DNA from: Bilabrum cf. latius
Lineage: Eukaryota > Bigyra: Bicosoecida > Bigyra > Bicosoecida
Assembly: GCA_965178125.1 (NCBI GenBank)
Contig: OZ237756.1
Location: 124,001-188,000 of the forward strand
Direction: 5' to 3'
DNA: 64,000 nucleotides
The notes under the pieces are model-generated. The model did not search any database. It was not told the DNA's origin and saw only the letters and a list, made by a program, of their open reading frames with translations. This document shows, piece after piece, positions 1-10,670 of the stretch (position 1 is the stretch's first letter; each line of letters begins with the position of its first letter). The position numbers and the translations under genes are program-made.

Positions 1-2115
1 AATGCATCGATATACATCCTACGCGGCGACATTGTGAATCTGGCTCAGCGGGCTCGCCTGCTGCCGCCAGCTGGCGTGGTGCTGGAGGTGGGCAGCTTCC
101 ACGGCATGAGCGCGATGACGATGCTCATTGCACTGCGACGTAGGGGCAACTGGGCAGCACGGGTCCTATCGGTGGACCTGTGGATGGACCCGGATGATGC
201 GCAGAGCGCAGCCGCATCGGATTCCAGCCAGCAGTGGTACGCTTTCTAGCCCGCATGGCACAGGGCCCGGCACGTGGATGCATACACCGGCATGGTGGCT
301 TCTTCAGGTGCGGGTCACCAGGCGTACATGCTGAGGATGCACTCGGTGCAGGCGGCCTCGTTTGTTCCCCGGGGAACAGTGGATCTGCTGTTCATCGACG
401 GTGACCACTCCAAGGCGGGGGCCTACGCAGACATGGCTGCGTGGATGCCCACGGTGGACAGAAGGACGGTTGTGGCCGGCGGGGCGGCGGATGGTGATGG
501 TGGGAGGGACGACCCGAAGCCCAACGAGCTGCTCATGGGGGGCCGGGTGCTGCTGCACGATGGCTCGCCCAGTCTGCATCTTCGCTGTGGGCGTGGGCGG
601 GAGAGGCCATGTGCTGGACACGTGAGGGAGCAAATGGAGGCAGGGCAGTTGTCTGGCACCGGAGAGTAGGAGTTCGGTGTGATTGCTGCCGCATCGCAGC
701 TGTGCTCGTTGCACCAGCAGTGCTCAGTGATCACCACGCAGAATACGTAGGTGTACGGGCATCGAGCTATTCGGTTCTCATCAGCGGCAGGTGATGCAGC
801 GATGCGGTCCATTGGATGGAACTCGACCCAGCTAGCCTTGGATCTTGCTGGGGCTGGCGAGCCTCGCACGTTCTGGCCGTTGTCGCCTGTGGCAAGTGCG
901 GCCGGCCAGCTCACAGAACCTTCGCGACAGCTTACCTTGCAATTTCCACTGGAAAGCAGCGCGATGTCAGAGATCGTGTCACCGGCATGGACCATGCGAG
1001 CCTGTGTGGAGGACCTTGATGCATCCGGAGGCGGCGCAACTCCTAGCAGCAAGAACGGCTTGCCCCCTGGCACATCCGGTATCATCCGCTACCGCACCTC
1101 GCATCAGGCGCTTGCAGGTCCGTACAGGAGTATCGCTGCAGCGCTCGCCATGGTGTCCGTCGCTGCATCGACAGAGCGGGGAGCGGAGGACGGCCCCAGT
1201 GTCAGCAGGGACAGCGCACAGTCGATCATGCTGGAAGGGTGCAACTGCCCGTTGACCTCATCGGAGAACGTGATGGCGTCTGTGGTTGCTGCTGCTGGCG
1301 CTGAGTCTGTCGCAGATGGATCCACCGGGGCAGCTGGCGCAGGGTCAGACCCGAGGCACCTTGTGAATGAAGTATTGAGGCAGCTGATGGGCTTCAAGGG
1401 GTCATATCCCGCGGACTGGTCCGAAGCGGTGCAAGCCATGGGGCAAATCGCGTCCAGAGTAGCGGGGCGAGCGGCGGACATGTGCTGCAGGATGCCCATC
1501 GAGTACGACAGAGCAGCTAGCGCACCTGTCGGGCCGGTGGGTGCAGCTGAGGCCAATGTGTTGGACATGGACGGGCAGCCTATCCATGGGTGGCACAGCC
1601 TAGCATCCACTGTGCCACTGAGTAAGACGACAGGAATTCCTAGGTGCAACAAGATTGAGATAGCTGAGAGCGCTGTTGTGGACATCGCTGCCAGTGCAGG
1701 GAGGCCCAACCAAGGCATGCCACTGGCTCTGCCCAGCGAGTCGCAAGGTGCACTGAAGACTGAATCTGCGAGTGATGTGGGTCATGCGCGCACGACGACT
1801 GTACAGTCTGTGTGGGGCTCTCGGTCGGCTCTGAAGGGTGTCTTGCAGTCCCAGCGGTTCGCGCTTCAGGATCACGACGAGCCGATCATGTGGAGCTTGC
1901 GGGACAGCCCTCTAACCGCGTGGGCAGAGGCATGCGGTGTGCATGGGAGCGGCCCTGAGAGCATAAGTGAGGCTGGAGACAGTGCAATGTTGGGCGCATG
2001 TGCTGCTTTGAGAGGGCGGCAGATTGAAGGTGCCGGCAAGCAGCCTATAGTGGATCGGGTTGCGTCCCACCCTTCTCTGCCAGCTTATGTGATCCCTGAA
2101 CGTTGGCGACAATGA
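1..2115 (+). CDS. Methyltransferase-like protein with long tail, 5'-partial
   Basis: The frame is open from the first base of the window, so the start lies to the left. It runs to a TGA at 2113-2115 (704 codons visible) if TAG at 247, 667 and 748 is read as Gln. The first ~190 residues look like a class I SAM-dependent methyltransferase of the Methyltransf_24 type: a glycine-rich SAM motif (VVLEVGSFHGMSA), then an acidic strand (VLSVDLW), the signature FIDGDHSKAGAYADM and GGRVLLHDG. In that family these bind SAM and possibly a metal. The remaining ~500 residues (Ala/Ser/Gly-rich) match nothing I recognise. The substrate is unknown. Methyltransferase fold fairly sure; full gene model less so because the 5' end is missing. 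Confidence 0.65.
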
Positions 2116-3187
2116 GTCAGTCTTGAAGTCCCTTGGATTCCCCGTCGGTGAGGCCAATCAGTTCTCTGGGATTTAGGTCACGCGTTGGGTACAGTAACAG
2201 TCCGAGGTGCAGGATCAGATGCGAAGCAGCGAAGCGGGGGAGGGATCGGTCGAAGAGGCCAGTCCAGCGACGCACGAGCCAGGAACGGCAATCATGATGG
2301 GTGAGAAGTACGAGGGCCTAGGAGAGAAGGATGTTGTCTTTGCTGCATGGTAGCTGCATTAAATGCCGATGCCCAGCTACACGTGTCCTCGTTTGAAAGT
2401 TGAAAGATCTAGCAAGCGCTGCTCCTCACCGCCCGTACAGCACACGGCTCGACTGGCTCAAGTCTCATTGTGACCTACCTTGTTCCCCACCTGCAAGTGC
2501 TCGGGTGATCCGATCCGGAGCCACTCCGATCACTCAGAGCCGCCCCCATCCGGACCACCTGTTACCCGGCACCCACACTTCAACCTGCCCCGTCTGAGTC
2601 TCCCACTTCCTATCCCTCGTAGCAACCAGAGGACCTCACCAGCCGCCTTCTCTATTTACCCTCCTCCTGCATGTTGTTCCATCATCCCTATCTCCTCCAC
2701 TTAATTGGATAACTATTAAATGGCGCCGCGATCCAATCCACCGATGGCAACGGAACCAACGCATCCGCGAGGTCAATCAATCCAAACATAACTCGGCCAA
2801 GCCAAAAACCAACTCGTGCTTTCCGGCTTGTTGCAGCCATGCAGCTATCTACAAACTGTGTGTCCGGGTGGCTTCTCATGTTGATCTGATACTCCTTCTG
2901 GCGGGCGGCACGGTCGAGGCTATACTCGTGAGCCGCGCTGATGGGCCGGGACAACCTTCGGGCCACGAGCTCTTTTCATGTGTTGTTGATGTAGTGTCTG
3001 CCCTTTGCAATGACCAGTTGCATCCTATGGATCGAGCTGCGCGTGTCAGTGAGCATGCCGACTCCCTAGCACAAGATCCACCACACCGGATCTGAGGATC
3101 TGATCTGGATATGGCAAGTCAAAATTTGTACGGCAGGAGTCTTCACACGACGCAAAATGATTCGTAGACTCTAGCATTGCCTGCAAA
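2116..3187. other. Spacer between convergent genes, no gene seen
   Basis: About 1.07 kb lies between the 3' ends of the methyltransferase-like gene and the Ser-rich gene. It is less GC-rich than the flanking coding DNA. Short open frames exist but none has a good start, family similarity or splice pattern. It probably holds two 3' UTRs. Confidence 0.5.
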
Positions 3188-6100
3188 TCAACCAGTAGAG
3201 TAATTGGCCACCATTCGGTCCACACCATCATCGCCCACGGCAAGCAGCACGGTCAAGCGGTCCCCATCCTTGATCGTGCCCAGCTCGTCCTCCAGCAGCT
3301 CCAGCGCCATGCGTCGGACTGCCGATGTGCTCACAGCATCACCCACCAACAGCCGCCGCCCCTTGGCCTTGCTGCCGCGGAACACCACCATGGAGGCAGG
3401 GCCGCAGTCTACCAGCTACTTGGTGGACCGTCGCAGTTCGCTAAAATGTGCGTCACGACCTAGCTTGGCTGCAGCGCTGGCCCTGGCACAGCTCTTGTAC
3501 ACGTCCCGCACATTGGCGGCGACCATATTCATCTAAACCGTCACACGCTTGAAGACATCATCGTCGGCGTCCATTGGCCCACATGCGATCGTGACTCCGA
3601 TCTGTTCCCCGGAGCCGGCGCCCGCCCTGGTGGAGCGCCGGGGCCGAGAGGAGCCCACGGATGCCCTGCGGCCTCCTCTTGCCTGTCTCCTAGGCGCTTG
3701 CTCCGCCTCCGCATCGTCCTCGTCCTCGTCCCCGTCCTCGTCATCGTCGCGCTCTTCATCGTCGTCCCTGCTACTCATCGCAGGACGGCCCCTAGACCTG
3801 GAGCGGGTCATCGCGGGAGAGGGCGCGCCCCTGCGAGCAGCATTCCCTGACTTTGATTTGCCACCGCCTTTCGCGCGACCCCTGGCCGGAGGCATAGCGG
3901 CTCCTTTCCTCTTTGCCTTCGACTACGGTCTAGCCCTACCCTTGCCCTTGCCCGGCTTCCTCCCCTCATCCTCCATGGCCAGAGCCAGCTCCTCCAAGTC
4001 CTCGCCGCTCACGATGCACCCGTCCAGCCGCCTCCTCGCAGCCTTGAGCGACACCCCGTATTCTTCCTCCAGCTCGCCCTGCAGCTCCTCCAGGCCTTGC
4101 AGCAGGGCCTCTTCCCCCGCCTCCATGCCAGCCTCCTCCGCCCGCCGACTGGACCTGCCTCTCCTCCTCGCCCGCCTCGTGGCCCGGTCAGCGGCCCTCT
4201 CGGCTGCATCCAGCACGTCCTCGGCCCCGCGGACCAGGGCTACGGCCGCTGCGTTCGAAGCACTGGGGCCGGCGGAGGCAGCTGTCTCATCCTCGTCCTC
4301 ATCCTCCTCGTCGTATTTGCGTGATCCCTTGCGAGAGCCTCGCTTGGACTTGTCCTGGACCCCACCACGAGACTTCGCCTTGGTCACGGCATCATCCTCC
4401 TCCTCCTCGTCTTCCTCTTGATCGCTTCCGCTGTCAGCTGCCGTATTTCGGTCGTTTCCCTTGCTACTTCTCTTACCCCCTCCACTCTTGCTCTGCTTCT
4501 TCTTGGACCGCTTCCCGCTGGCGGCGATCTGCCGCATGTCGCGGAGAACTTCTGGCCCATCACTGTCACTATCGCTATCGCTTCCTGCAGCTGCAGCCCT
4601 GGCGCCACCAGCCCGCCGCCTCTTGACTCTGCCCCTCCGACCGTGTCCAGCACCTTCCTCTTCCTCGTCCTCCGCGTCGCTACCGCTGCCACTATCACTT
4701 TCGCTGCCATCTGACCCGCTGCTCGCCTGCTCCTGGTCCTCGTCGTCTCCAGACCCTGATCCTCGCCGTCCCCGTCCCCGTCCCCGCCCTCGTCCGCGCC
4801 TTGCAGGCCCCGACCCCTCAAGCCGGCCCAGCAGCTCTTTCCCCTGCTCTGCTCGCATGAGATCGTAGGCGTCCAGCTGCAGACCCGTGGTGCTGCCGAT
4901 GCCCTCAATCCCCGCATACTTCCCTAGGTTCGAGAGCGTCTGGTTGAACACCCGCACGAGCACTCGGACGCGAGGCAGATCCTGCCATCGGATGGATGCG
5001 GCAGAGGAAGAGGAAGAGGAAGAGGAAGAGGAAGAGGAAGAGGAAGAGGAAGAGGAAGAGGAAGAGGAAGAGGAAGAGGAAGAGGAAGAGGAAGAGGAAG
5101 AGGAAGAGGAAGAGGAAGAGGAAGAGGAAGAAGCAGCAGCGCTGCTGCTTCCAGTGGCTTGCCTCCTCCGATTTCGGTGGCGCCTCGCCCTCTTCCGCTT
5201 CATCTTTCTCCTCCTTTTCCTTTTTGCACCACTGCTGTCGCTGTCGCTGTCTGAACCAGACGAGGAGCTGTCACTGCTGGTGCGGGAACTTCGGCTGCTG
5301 GTGCTAGACATCGACGATGAATCGCTGCTGCTACTACTGTCGCTATCGCTGCTGCTGCTCCCCTTGTCTTCCTCCTTGCTCGAGCCAGCCCCCGCTCCCG
5401 CTCCCGCTCCTATCCCCATGACCGAGAGACTCACCTCTCGTTCGAAGGAGATCGAGCTGCGCTCCGTCCGCGACACGAAAGGAACCTTCTCTAGCCTCGC
5501 GTCGAAGGCTCGCCTCGCCTGCGACTCGGCCTGCATCAGCGACTGCTGCAGCACCCTGGCATGCAGCCCACTGACCGAGTCCGTCACCAGTACCCACTCC
5601 CTCGAGCTGCCCAGCGACTCACCGAAGGAACCCGGCGGTGCCACCCCGAGGCCCCCGCTCCCCGCGATGGCGAACGTGATGGTCCTGGCAGGCACCCTCC
5701 CGCTGGCCTCCTCAGCCGCGTCCCTGTTGGACTGCACGGCCTGAAGCCCCCCCTCCCCACCCGCCTTCTCCACCCTGATCTCCCCGTCTGGTGCCACCAC
5801 TATCTTCTGGCCTGAGCGCACCACCTGCGCCAGTCGGTCGAAGAGTGCCCTCACACGCACGTCCCTCTGCGACATGGCCTTGCGCCGTAGCCCGAATTCG
5901 AACCGCGGAGGCACGCCACGCTGGTTGAGCACGGGCCGCAGCCACTCCTCGTACGTGGCGGGGAACAGGATCCGCCCGTCCGGCACAGTCATGGTGTTGA
6001 TGGTCGCCGCCACGCGCACCTGCGCCTCTGCGAGGTCACCGATCAGCTGCCTCTCCTCCTGTCCCAGCTGCGCGAAGGTTGCGTCGTCGTCGTCCGCCTC

Positions 6101-7433
6101 CACGTCCCTCATCCACACGGGGTGTCCGTCTAGCAGCACCTGCCAGGCCTGCGCCTCGGTGGGGGGCGCCTGTCTGTTCCTCCTTGCCTCCTCCTGCATC
6201 TCCTCCCTCACCGCCCGCAGGCAGTACTTGACTCTGTCGGCCAGGTCCTGCTCCGTGCGACGGGGCAGCAGATGGCCCTCGCGGATGCCCTTGAGCCCGC
6301 ACGCGATCATGTCGGCAGCGCGGGGTCGAATCCCGTTGACGCTCTTGATGAACTGCATCACGTAGTCCACCTCCCTCTGACGGAAGGCCATCCGCCGGCC
6401 GTGCCTGAAAGCGATCCGCCCAGCGGTGCTATGGAATCCGCCCAACCCTGCCCCTGCCCCTGCCCCTGCCCCTGCCACCGCACCTGCAGCCCCAGACCCG
6501 CCCGCTAGCACTGCACCAGCCCCCACTGCACCAGCCCCCGCCCGGCCCGATCCCCCGCTCGACGGCCGTCGTCTCCCACGTGCGCTTCCACTCCCGTTTC
6601 TCTGCTTGCTCCCGCCCCGCTTGCTGCGCCCGAGATCATGTTGAATAAGGTCCCTTCTCTCCGCTGCTTCCTCGAGAGTCGCGTTGTGATCCCCCTCTTC
6701 CTCCTCCTCCTCCTCGCCGTCTTCGTCAATCGCGCTGCCAGACCCCCTGTCCTTTCTCTTACTGGCCCTCGCTCCGGCGGCTGCCTCGTCGTCCCGGTGC
6801 CTTGGCTCCACCTCCTCCTCCTCCTCTTCGTCGTTGTCGCCCTTGGCCTCTTCGTCGAAGCCTGCCACTGCGCCATCGTCCGAGTCGTCCGCAGTCCCGG
6901 CTGCAGACGCCCTGTTTCGCCTGGGCCTGCGCTTGTATTCATCTTCCCCTGGCAACGCCAAGTCACTGTCTTCCATGGATGGACTGCCGGCTTCTTGAGC
7001 TTCGCCATCTTCCTCCTCGTCATCAGAGGATCCACGGATCGCGGCTCGTGTAGGTGATGATTTTGCTTTCGAGGACCCCCCTACGCGCCTACTTTTTACG
7101 ATGCCCTCTGCTTTGCTGCCAGATTCGTCAAGCCCTCTGGCTTGATCTTGCTCGTCAATACTCTGCTGCGAAGCGGCAGCCGCTTCCTCACGTTTTCTCT
7201 AGGCTGCAAAATGTAGTGTATACACGACTAGGAATTGGGTGGAAGGTAACAAGGCGTGCGTAAGTCGACCGAGGTTGAGGCAGGTACGAGCAGTTCAGGA
7301 CCAGGTGCAACTGCATGAAGCAGAGGGTGCTGCGAAGCTGTGCCTGCAATGAGTGAACGAGGTCCGTGTTTCCCAACAGATGCAAATATTAAGTTCCAAT
7401 TTACTTACATCTGGTACGTTTGGCCCCTGGCAT
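3188..7433 (-). CDS. Ser/Asp/Glu/Arg-rich nuclear-type protein, unknown function
   Basis: Two inferred exons: a 25-nt exon 1 (7433-7409, ATG at 7433, donor GTAAGT), a 205-nt intron (7408-7204, acceptor TTTTGCAG), and exon 2 from 7203 to a TGA at 3190-3188. This gives 1346 residues, with TAG at 7199, 3923, 3533 and one near 3416 read as Gln. The join makes MPGAKRTR-S-Q-RKREE in frame. The N-terminus has acidic and basic clusters, followed by an Ala/Gly tract, a more ordered region of about 330 residues (around 6400-5420, containing VDYVMQFIKSVNGIRP and TYEEWLRPVLNQRG), a Ser homopolymer from a hexanucleotide repeat, then alternating acidic and Lys/Arg-rich stretches and a C-terminal ~110-residue ordered segment. 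This composition suggests a nuclear or nucleolar protein, but I recognise no family. It is divergent from RPN7 with ~130 bp between starts. Confidence 0.6.
5004..5130. repeat. (GAGGAA)n hexanucleotide microsatellite coding for poly-Ser
   Basis: About 20 uninterrupted copies of GAGGAA on the + strand. On the coding (-) strand it reads (TTCCTC)n in a frame giving Ser-Ser repeats, so the protein has a run of over 40 serines. Such pure repeats mutate in length by slippage; the hexamer unit keeps the frame. Confidence 0.9.
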
Positions 7434-7565
7434 GCTGCTCGGTGGCCTAGTGGTGGTACTTTTTCAAACGGCGCTAGTTTCTGCACGCAACTGGTCTACA
7501 CGCCAAAATGCGATTTACGCTGCTCACTCGAGAATTGCATCAATCTCACAAGGTCTCCAGCGAAT
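7434..7565. promoter_or_regulatory. Divergent promoter between the Ser-rich gene and RPN7
   Basis: Only ~132 bp separate the two proposed ATGs (7433 on -, 7566 on +). Both core promoters and both 5' UTRs must fit here or overlap. No clear TATA box is visible. Inferred from the gene models alone. Confidence 0.4.
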
Positions 7566-8950
7566 ATGGCCGCAGCAGGCGGAGCTAGTTCAAAAATGGT
7601 TGATGATGGCGCTGAATTGGCTGCGGATGAGGTCGTAGATGTATTGTAGGCAGAGGAAAAGAAACTCGGTATTGCTTAGCGAATCGGCGACATCATGCAC
7701 TTGCTTCGACTTCCAGAATCTGAGGTGCCATCAGCCGAAAAAGAGGAACAGAGAAATGAATTGCTTGATATCATCAAAGAACGAGGTGAGGGCACTTCTG
7801 GACCCAACTTTCGTTGGCCGGCCAAGCAGAGCGACGCCTGCCATCCTCGATCCCTGGCGTCGCCACTAGTAGCCTTCGGATACGTTCTGTGGATATTTTT
7901 TGTACCGAACTCCTCTGATTCGCAGGTATGGCCCCGCTCTGGGAAAAGTACGGTAGCGAACTGGGCCTCCCTTCCGGTGGCCCAGATTTCGATGGCATCA
8001 AGAAAGCAAACGAAGAAAAGGTGAAGGAATTGGAAGAAAAGATCGAGGATGCGAAGGAGAACTACGGAGATGCCGAGGTATTCGAGGGCATGAAGGATCT
8101 CGCGGAGCACGTGGCCCGAACGGGTGACGTGGAGGCCGCCGTGGAGGCATACGATGCCATCCCGACCAAGCTGTGCTCGACGGGCCAGCGCGTGGACTTG
8201 GAGATGGGCAAGACCCTGCTGCACTTCATGGTGGGCGACGCTCGATCCGCCCGCGCTACTCTCACCCGGGCCCAGGAACTCAACGAGAAGGGCGGCGACT
8301 GGGACAGGAGGAACCGAATGCAGGTGTACGAGGCCGCGTACAAGATCATGGCCAGAGACTTCGAGGGCGCTGCCGCCCTGCTTCTGGACAGCATCGCCAC
8401 GTACACCTGCTACGAGATGTTCGACTACAAGCGCTTCGTCTTCTTCACGGTCATCTGCTCGCTCCTCACCCAAGACCGGCCTGTGCTCAAGCGACAGGTC
8501 GTGGACTCGCCGGACGTCAGGGCCGTGCTGGACGAGCTGGGCCCGCTCAAGCCGCTGCTGCACTCCTTCCACGAGTGCAAGTTCGACCAGTTCATGGCGG
8601 CGCTCGTGGCGACACACCCGCTCATCCTGAGGGATAGGTTCTTGCGGGTGCACGCCAGCCACATGGTGCGCGTGCTGCGAGTCCGTGCCTACAGGCAGTT
8701 CCTTGGGGCCTACAAGACGGTCACGGTGGAGGGCATGTCCAAGGCATTCGGCGTGGGGACTGATTTCTTGGACAAGGAGCTGAGCGGGTGCATCGCCAGC
8801 GGGAAGCTGAGCGCCAAGATCGACAAGGTGGAGGGCGTGGTGGAGGTCACGCGGCCCGATGCCAAGAGCGCGCTGTACGGGGAGCTGCTCAAGAGCGGGG
8901 ATGCCCTCATCAACAAGATGCAGCGGCTTACCAGGTTCGTGAACGTGTAA
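7566..8950 (+). CDS. RPN7: 26S proteasome regulatory subunit Rpn7 (PSMD6)
   Basis: Exon 1 7566-7785, intron 7786-7925 (140 nt, GTGAGG...TTCGCAG), exon 2 7926-8950, TAA stop; 414 residues, the usual Rpn7 length. Rpn7 is a lid subunit of the 19S proteasome cap, where its PCI domain helps position the deubiquitinase Rpn11. Family features: an N-terminal helical segment with GIAQ-RIGDIMHLL like the RIAQLRFLL of relatives, NMAP-like GMAPLWEKYG, GGDWDRRNRMQVY, AFGVGTDFLDKELS and the C-terminal winged helix ending near LINKMQRLTRFVNV. Codons 7647 and 7677 are TAG; the second lies at the family Gln. The TAA stop is well placed, since the protein ends exactly where relatives do; this is the only UAA stop in the window. 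Confidence 0.96.
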
Positions 8951-9004
8951 ATGCAGCCTATACATGACCATATCGTAATCATCGTGCACGGAGGCAAACC
9001 TATT

Positions 9005-9898
9005 TCACGATACGCAGCACACCGCGCATCCCTGCGACGTCGCTGCAATCGCTGGGTCGCTAGAATTGCTAGGCTATGGACAGGGATCAGCATCTGGAAC
9101 AGGATCGGGATCTTTTCTCGGGGCCGCCCTCGTTGCCCTCGGCGCTGTGCCCTCCCAGTTGTCGTTGTGGCCGATTACCGTGGGCAGGTCCTCGCACAGC
9201 ATCCAGGGCTCGCGCCTGACTGCATCCAGAGCCTCAATGGCGCCGTCCCTGGCGACCTCCCAGCACGCTCTGCCCCCATGATCCCTCCCTCTCAGGTACA
9301 GGTCAGCGTTTTGCAAACCGTCAGCCAGTGCCCAGACGCAATCCCCGTGTCCCCCGGCGCATGCCGCCGTCAGCGCGTTCCAGCCATCCGAAGCGCGCAG
9401 TTTCTCATCTGGATCCGCATCATTCGCACTATCCGTTGCTGGTATACTCCCCGCGAATGTGTGCCCCCCCGCCAGCTTGCCCAGCCTTAGACGCTTGGCC
9501 AGCTCCAGAGGCCTGCCCTCGCTGGCTGCCTGGAACACCATCGCAGCATCTCGCTTGGCCTCCACTGCTCTCCTCCAGTGCAGCATGTGTCGCATGCGCT
9601 TCCTGAACGGGTTGTAGTACTGCACTCCTTTCAGCTGGTATCCTCGCTGTGGCAGCTCCGAGAACATCGATCGGAGCCATGCCTCATGGTCCAACGTCCC
9701 GTGCCGCTCTACCAGCCCGAGCAAGTACTGCTTCTCGACGTCTGTCCAAGTTGGCCCCTCGTCTTCATACAATTGCGACCTACGGAATGCCTCCTCCATA
9801 AACCAGTTCTTGTATCCGATTTCCTTGTAAACCCCGATGCTACGCAAGCAGGAACGGCCGTGCAGGAGCACCACGATAGCCTCGAAGCTCCGATACAT
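9005..9898 (-). CDS. Ankyrin-repeat protein with SANT/Myb-like segment, 5' end uncertain
   Basis: The frame runs from an ATG at 9898 (open further upstream to ~9990) to a TGA at 9007-9005, reading TAG near 9074 as Gln. Visible parts: a Trp-containing helical segment, PTWTDVEKQYLLGLVERHG then QLKGVQYYNPFRKRM, that resembles a Myb/SANT unit, and then an ankyrin-like region with NALTAACAGGHGDCVWAL. Upstream on the same strand at ~10564-9930 are further exon-like pieces, including CMATNGGHLDCNA, typical of protist ankyrin repeats, with splice-like borders (GTATGT, CTTGCAG, GTGAGC). I could not join these in one frame, so the gene probably starts nearer 10.5 kb. Function unknown; ankyrin repeats bind other proteins. 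Confidence 0.55.
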
Positions 9899-9928
9899 GA
9901 CCGCTTGACAGAAGGTGTTATCATGCAC

Positions 9929-10670
9929 ATACAGCTACGAGGGGTACACAGATACACATAAGATGCTTACACGTACCTGCAGATGGACCAAGTGGATTCG
10001 ATTGCCTGATCTAGAGTCACACGCTCACTCTACTCCAGCTTTGTTTACAGAGCTGCCTGAAAAACAGGAACCATTCAAGCCGATCACGTATATTTCCTCG
10101 TATATGACCCACCCTTTGATAGTAACATTCCCTGTATTCCTTCGAATTCTGTCGTATCGCCGCCGCCCCTGGGTCAACTGCGTGGGTGCTCTGGGAAGCT
10201 AGTGGTAGCACAGGGGACGCAACGACTCAAGTATTAATGCTAGCGCCAAGTCCAACAAATTCAGATTCCGCGTGATATATATTGCTCACTGCGTTGCAAT
10301 CCAAGTGTCCACCATTGGTAGCCATGCAAGAGCCAAATTCATGCGGGTACCTTCTACCCATGCGCATCACTTTCGCCCTCAGCCAAAAGTCCTGCAAGTT
10401 GGAATATCAAATGACCACAGGAAATTCCAACGTTTCATGCAGATACTGCAGCTATGGAGAGGAAATCTGATGCGATATCGGACATACCTTCGTAAAACCT
10501 CTGCGACAGAGTCGGCAAACAATTCGCCCTGCTGGTCTGCGCAAGACATCACAAACCATATCATCCTTGACAGTTTTATAGACCAACGAAATCATATGAC
10601 AGCTGCACGACTGCTACACACAATATATAATTGGAAGAGAACGTTCCGTGATAAAGCTTCGGAACCGTCG
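9929..10670. other. Spacer with probable unassigned 5' exons of the ankyrin gene
   Basis: About 740 bp of AT-richer DNA between two - strand genes. It should hold the 3' UTR of the MFS gene and the promoter and small exons of the ankyrin gene. The piece at about 10400-10300 (-) encodes an ankyrin-like fragment (FGSCMATNGGHLDC) between a CTTGCAG acceptor and a GTGAGC donor. Confidence 0.35.

Noticed and set aside
5004-5130. CRISPR-like array
   Set aside because: The repeat has no spacers; it is a simple microsatellite within a gene.
4887-5744. Plus-strand Glu-rich ORF over the hexamer repeat
   Set aside because: It is the shadow of the Ser-rich gene on the other strand; only the repeat makes it long.
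8951-9490. Extension of RPN7 past its TAA, as if UAA were also Gln
   Set aside because: The protein ends exactly at the family C-terminus; the following frame is antisense to the ankyrin gene. No TAA occurs in other genes.
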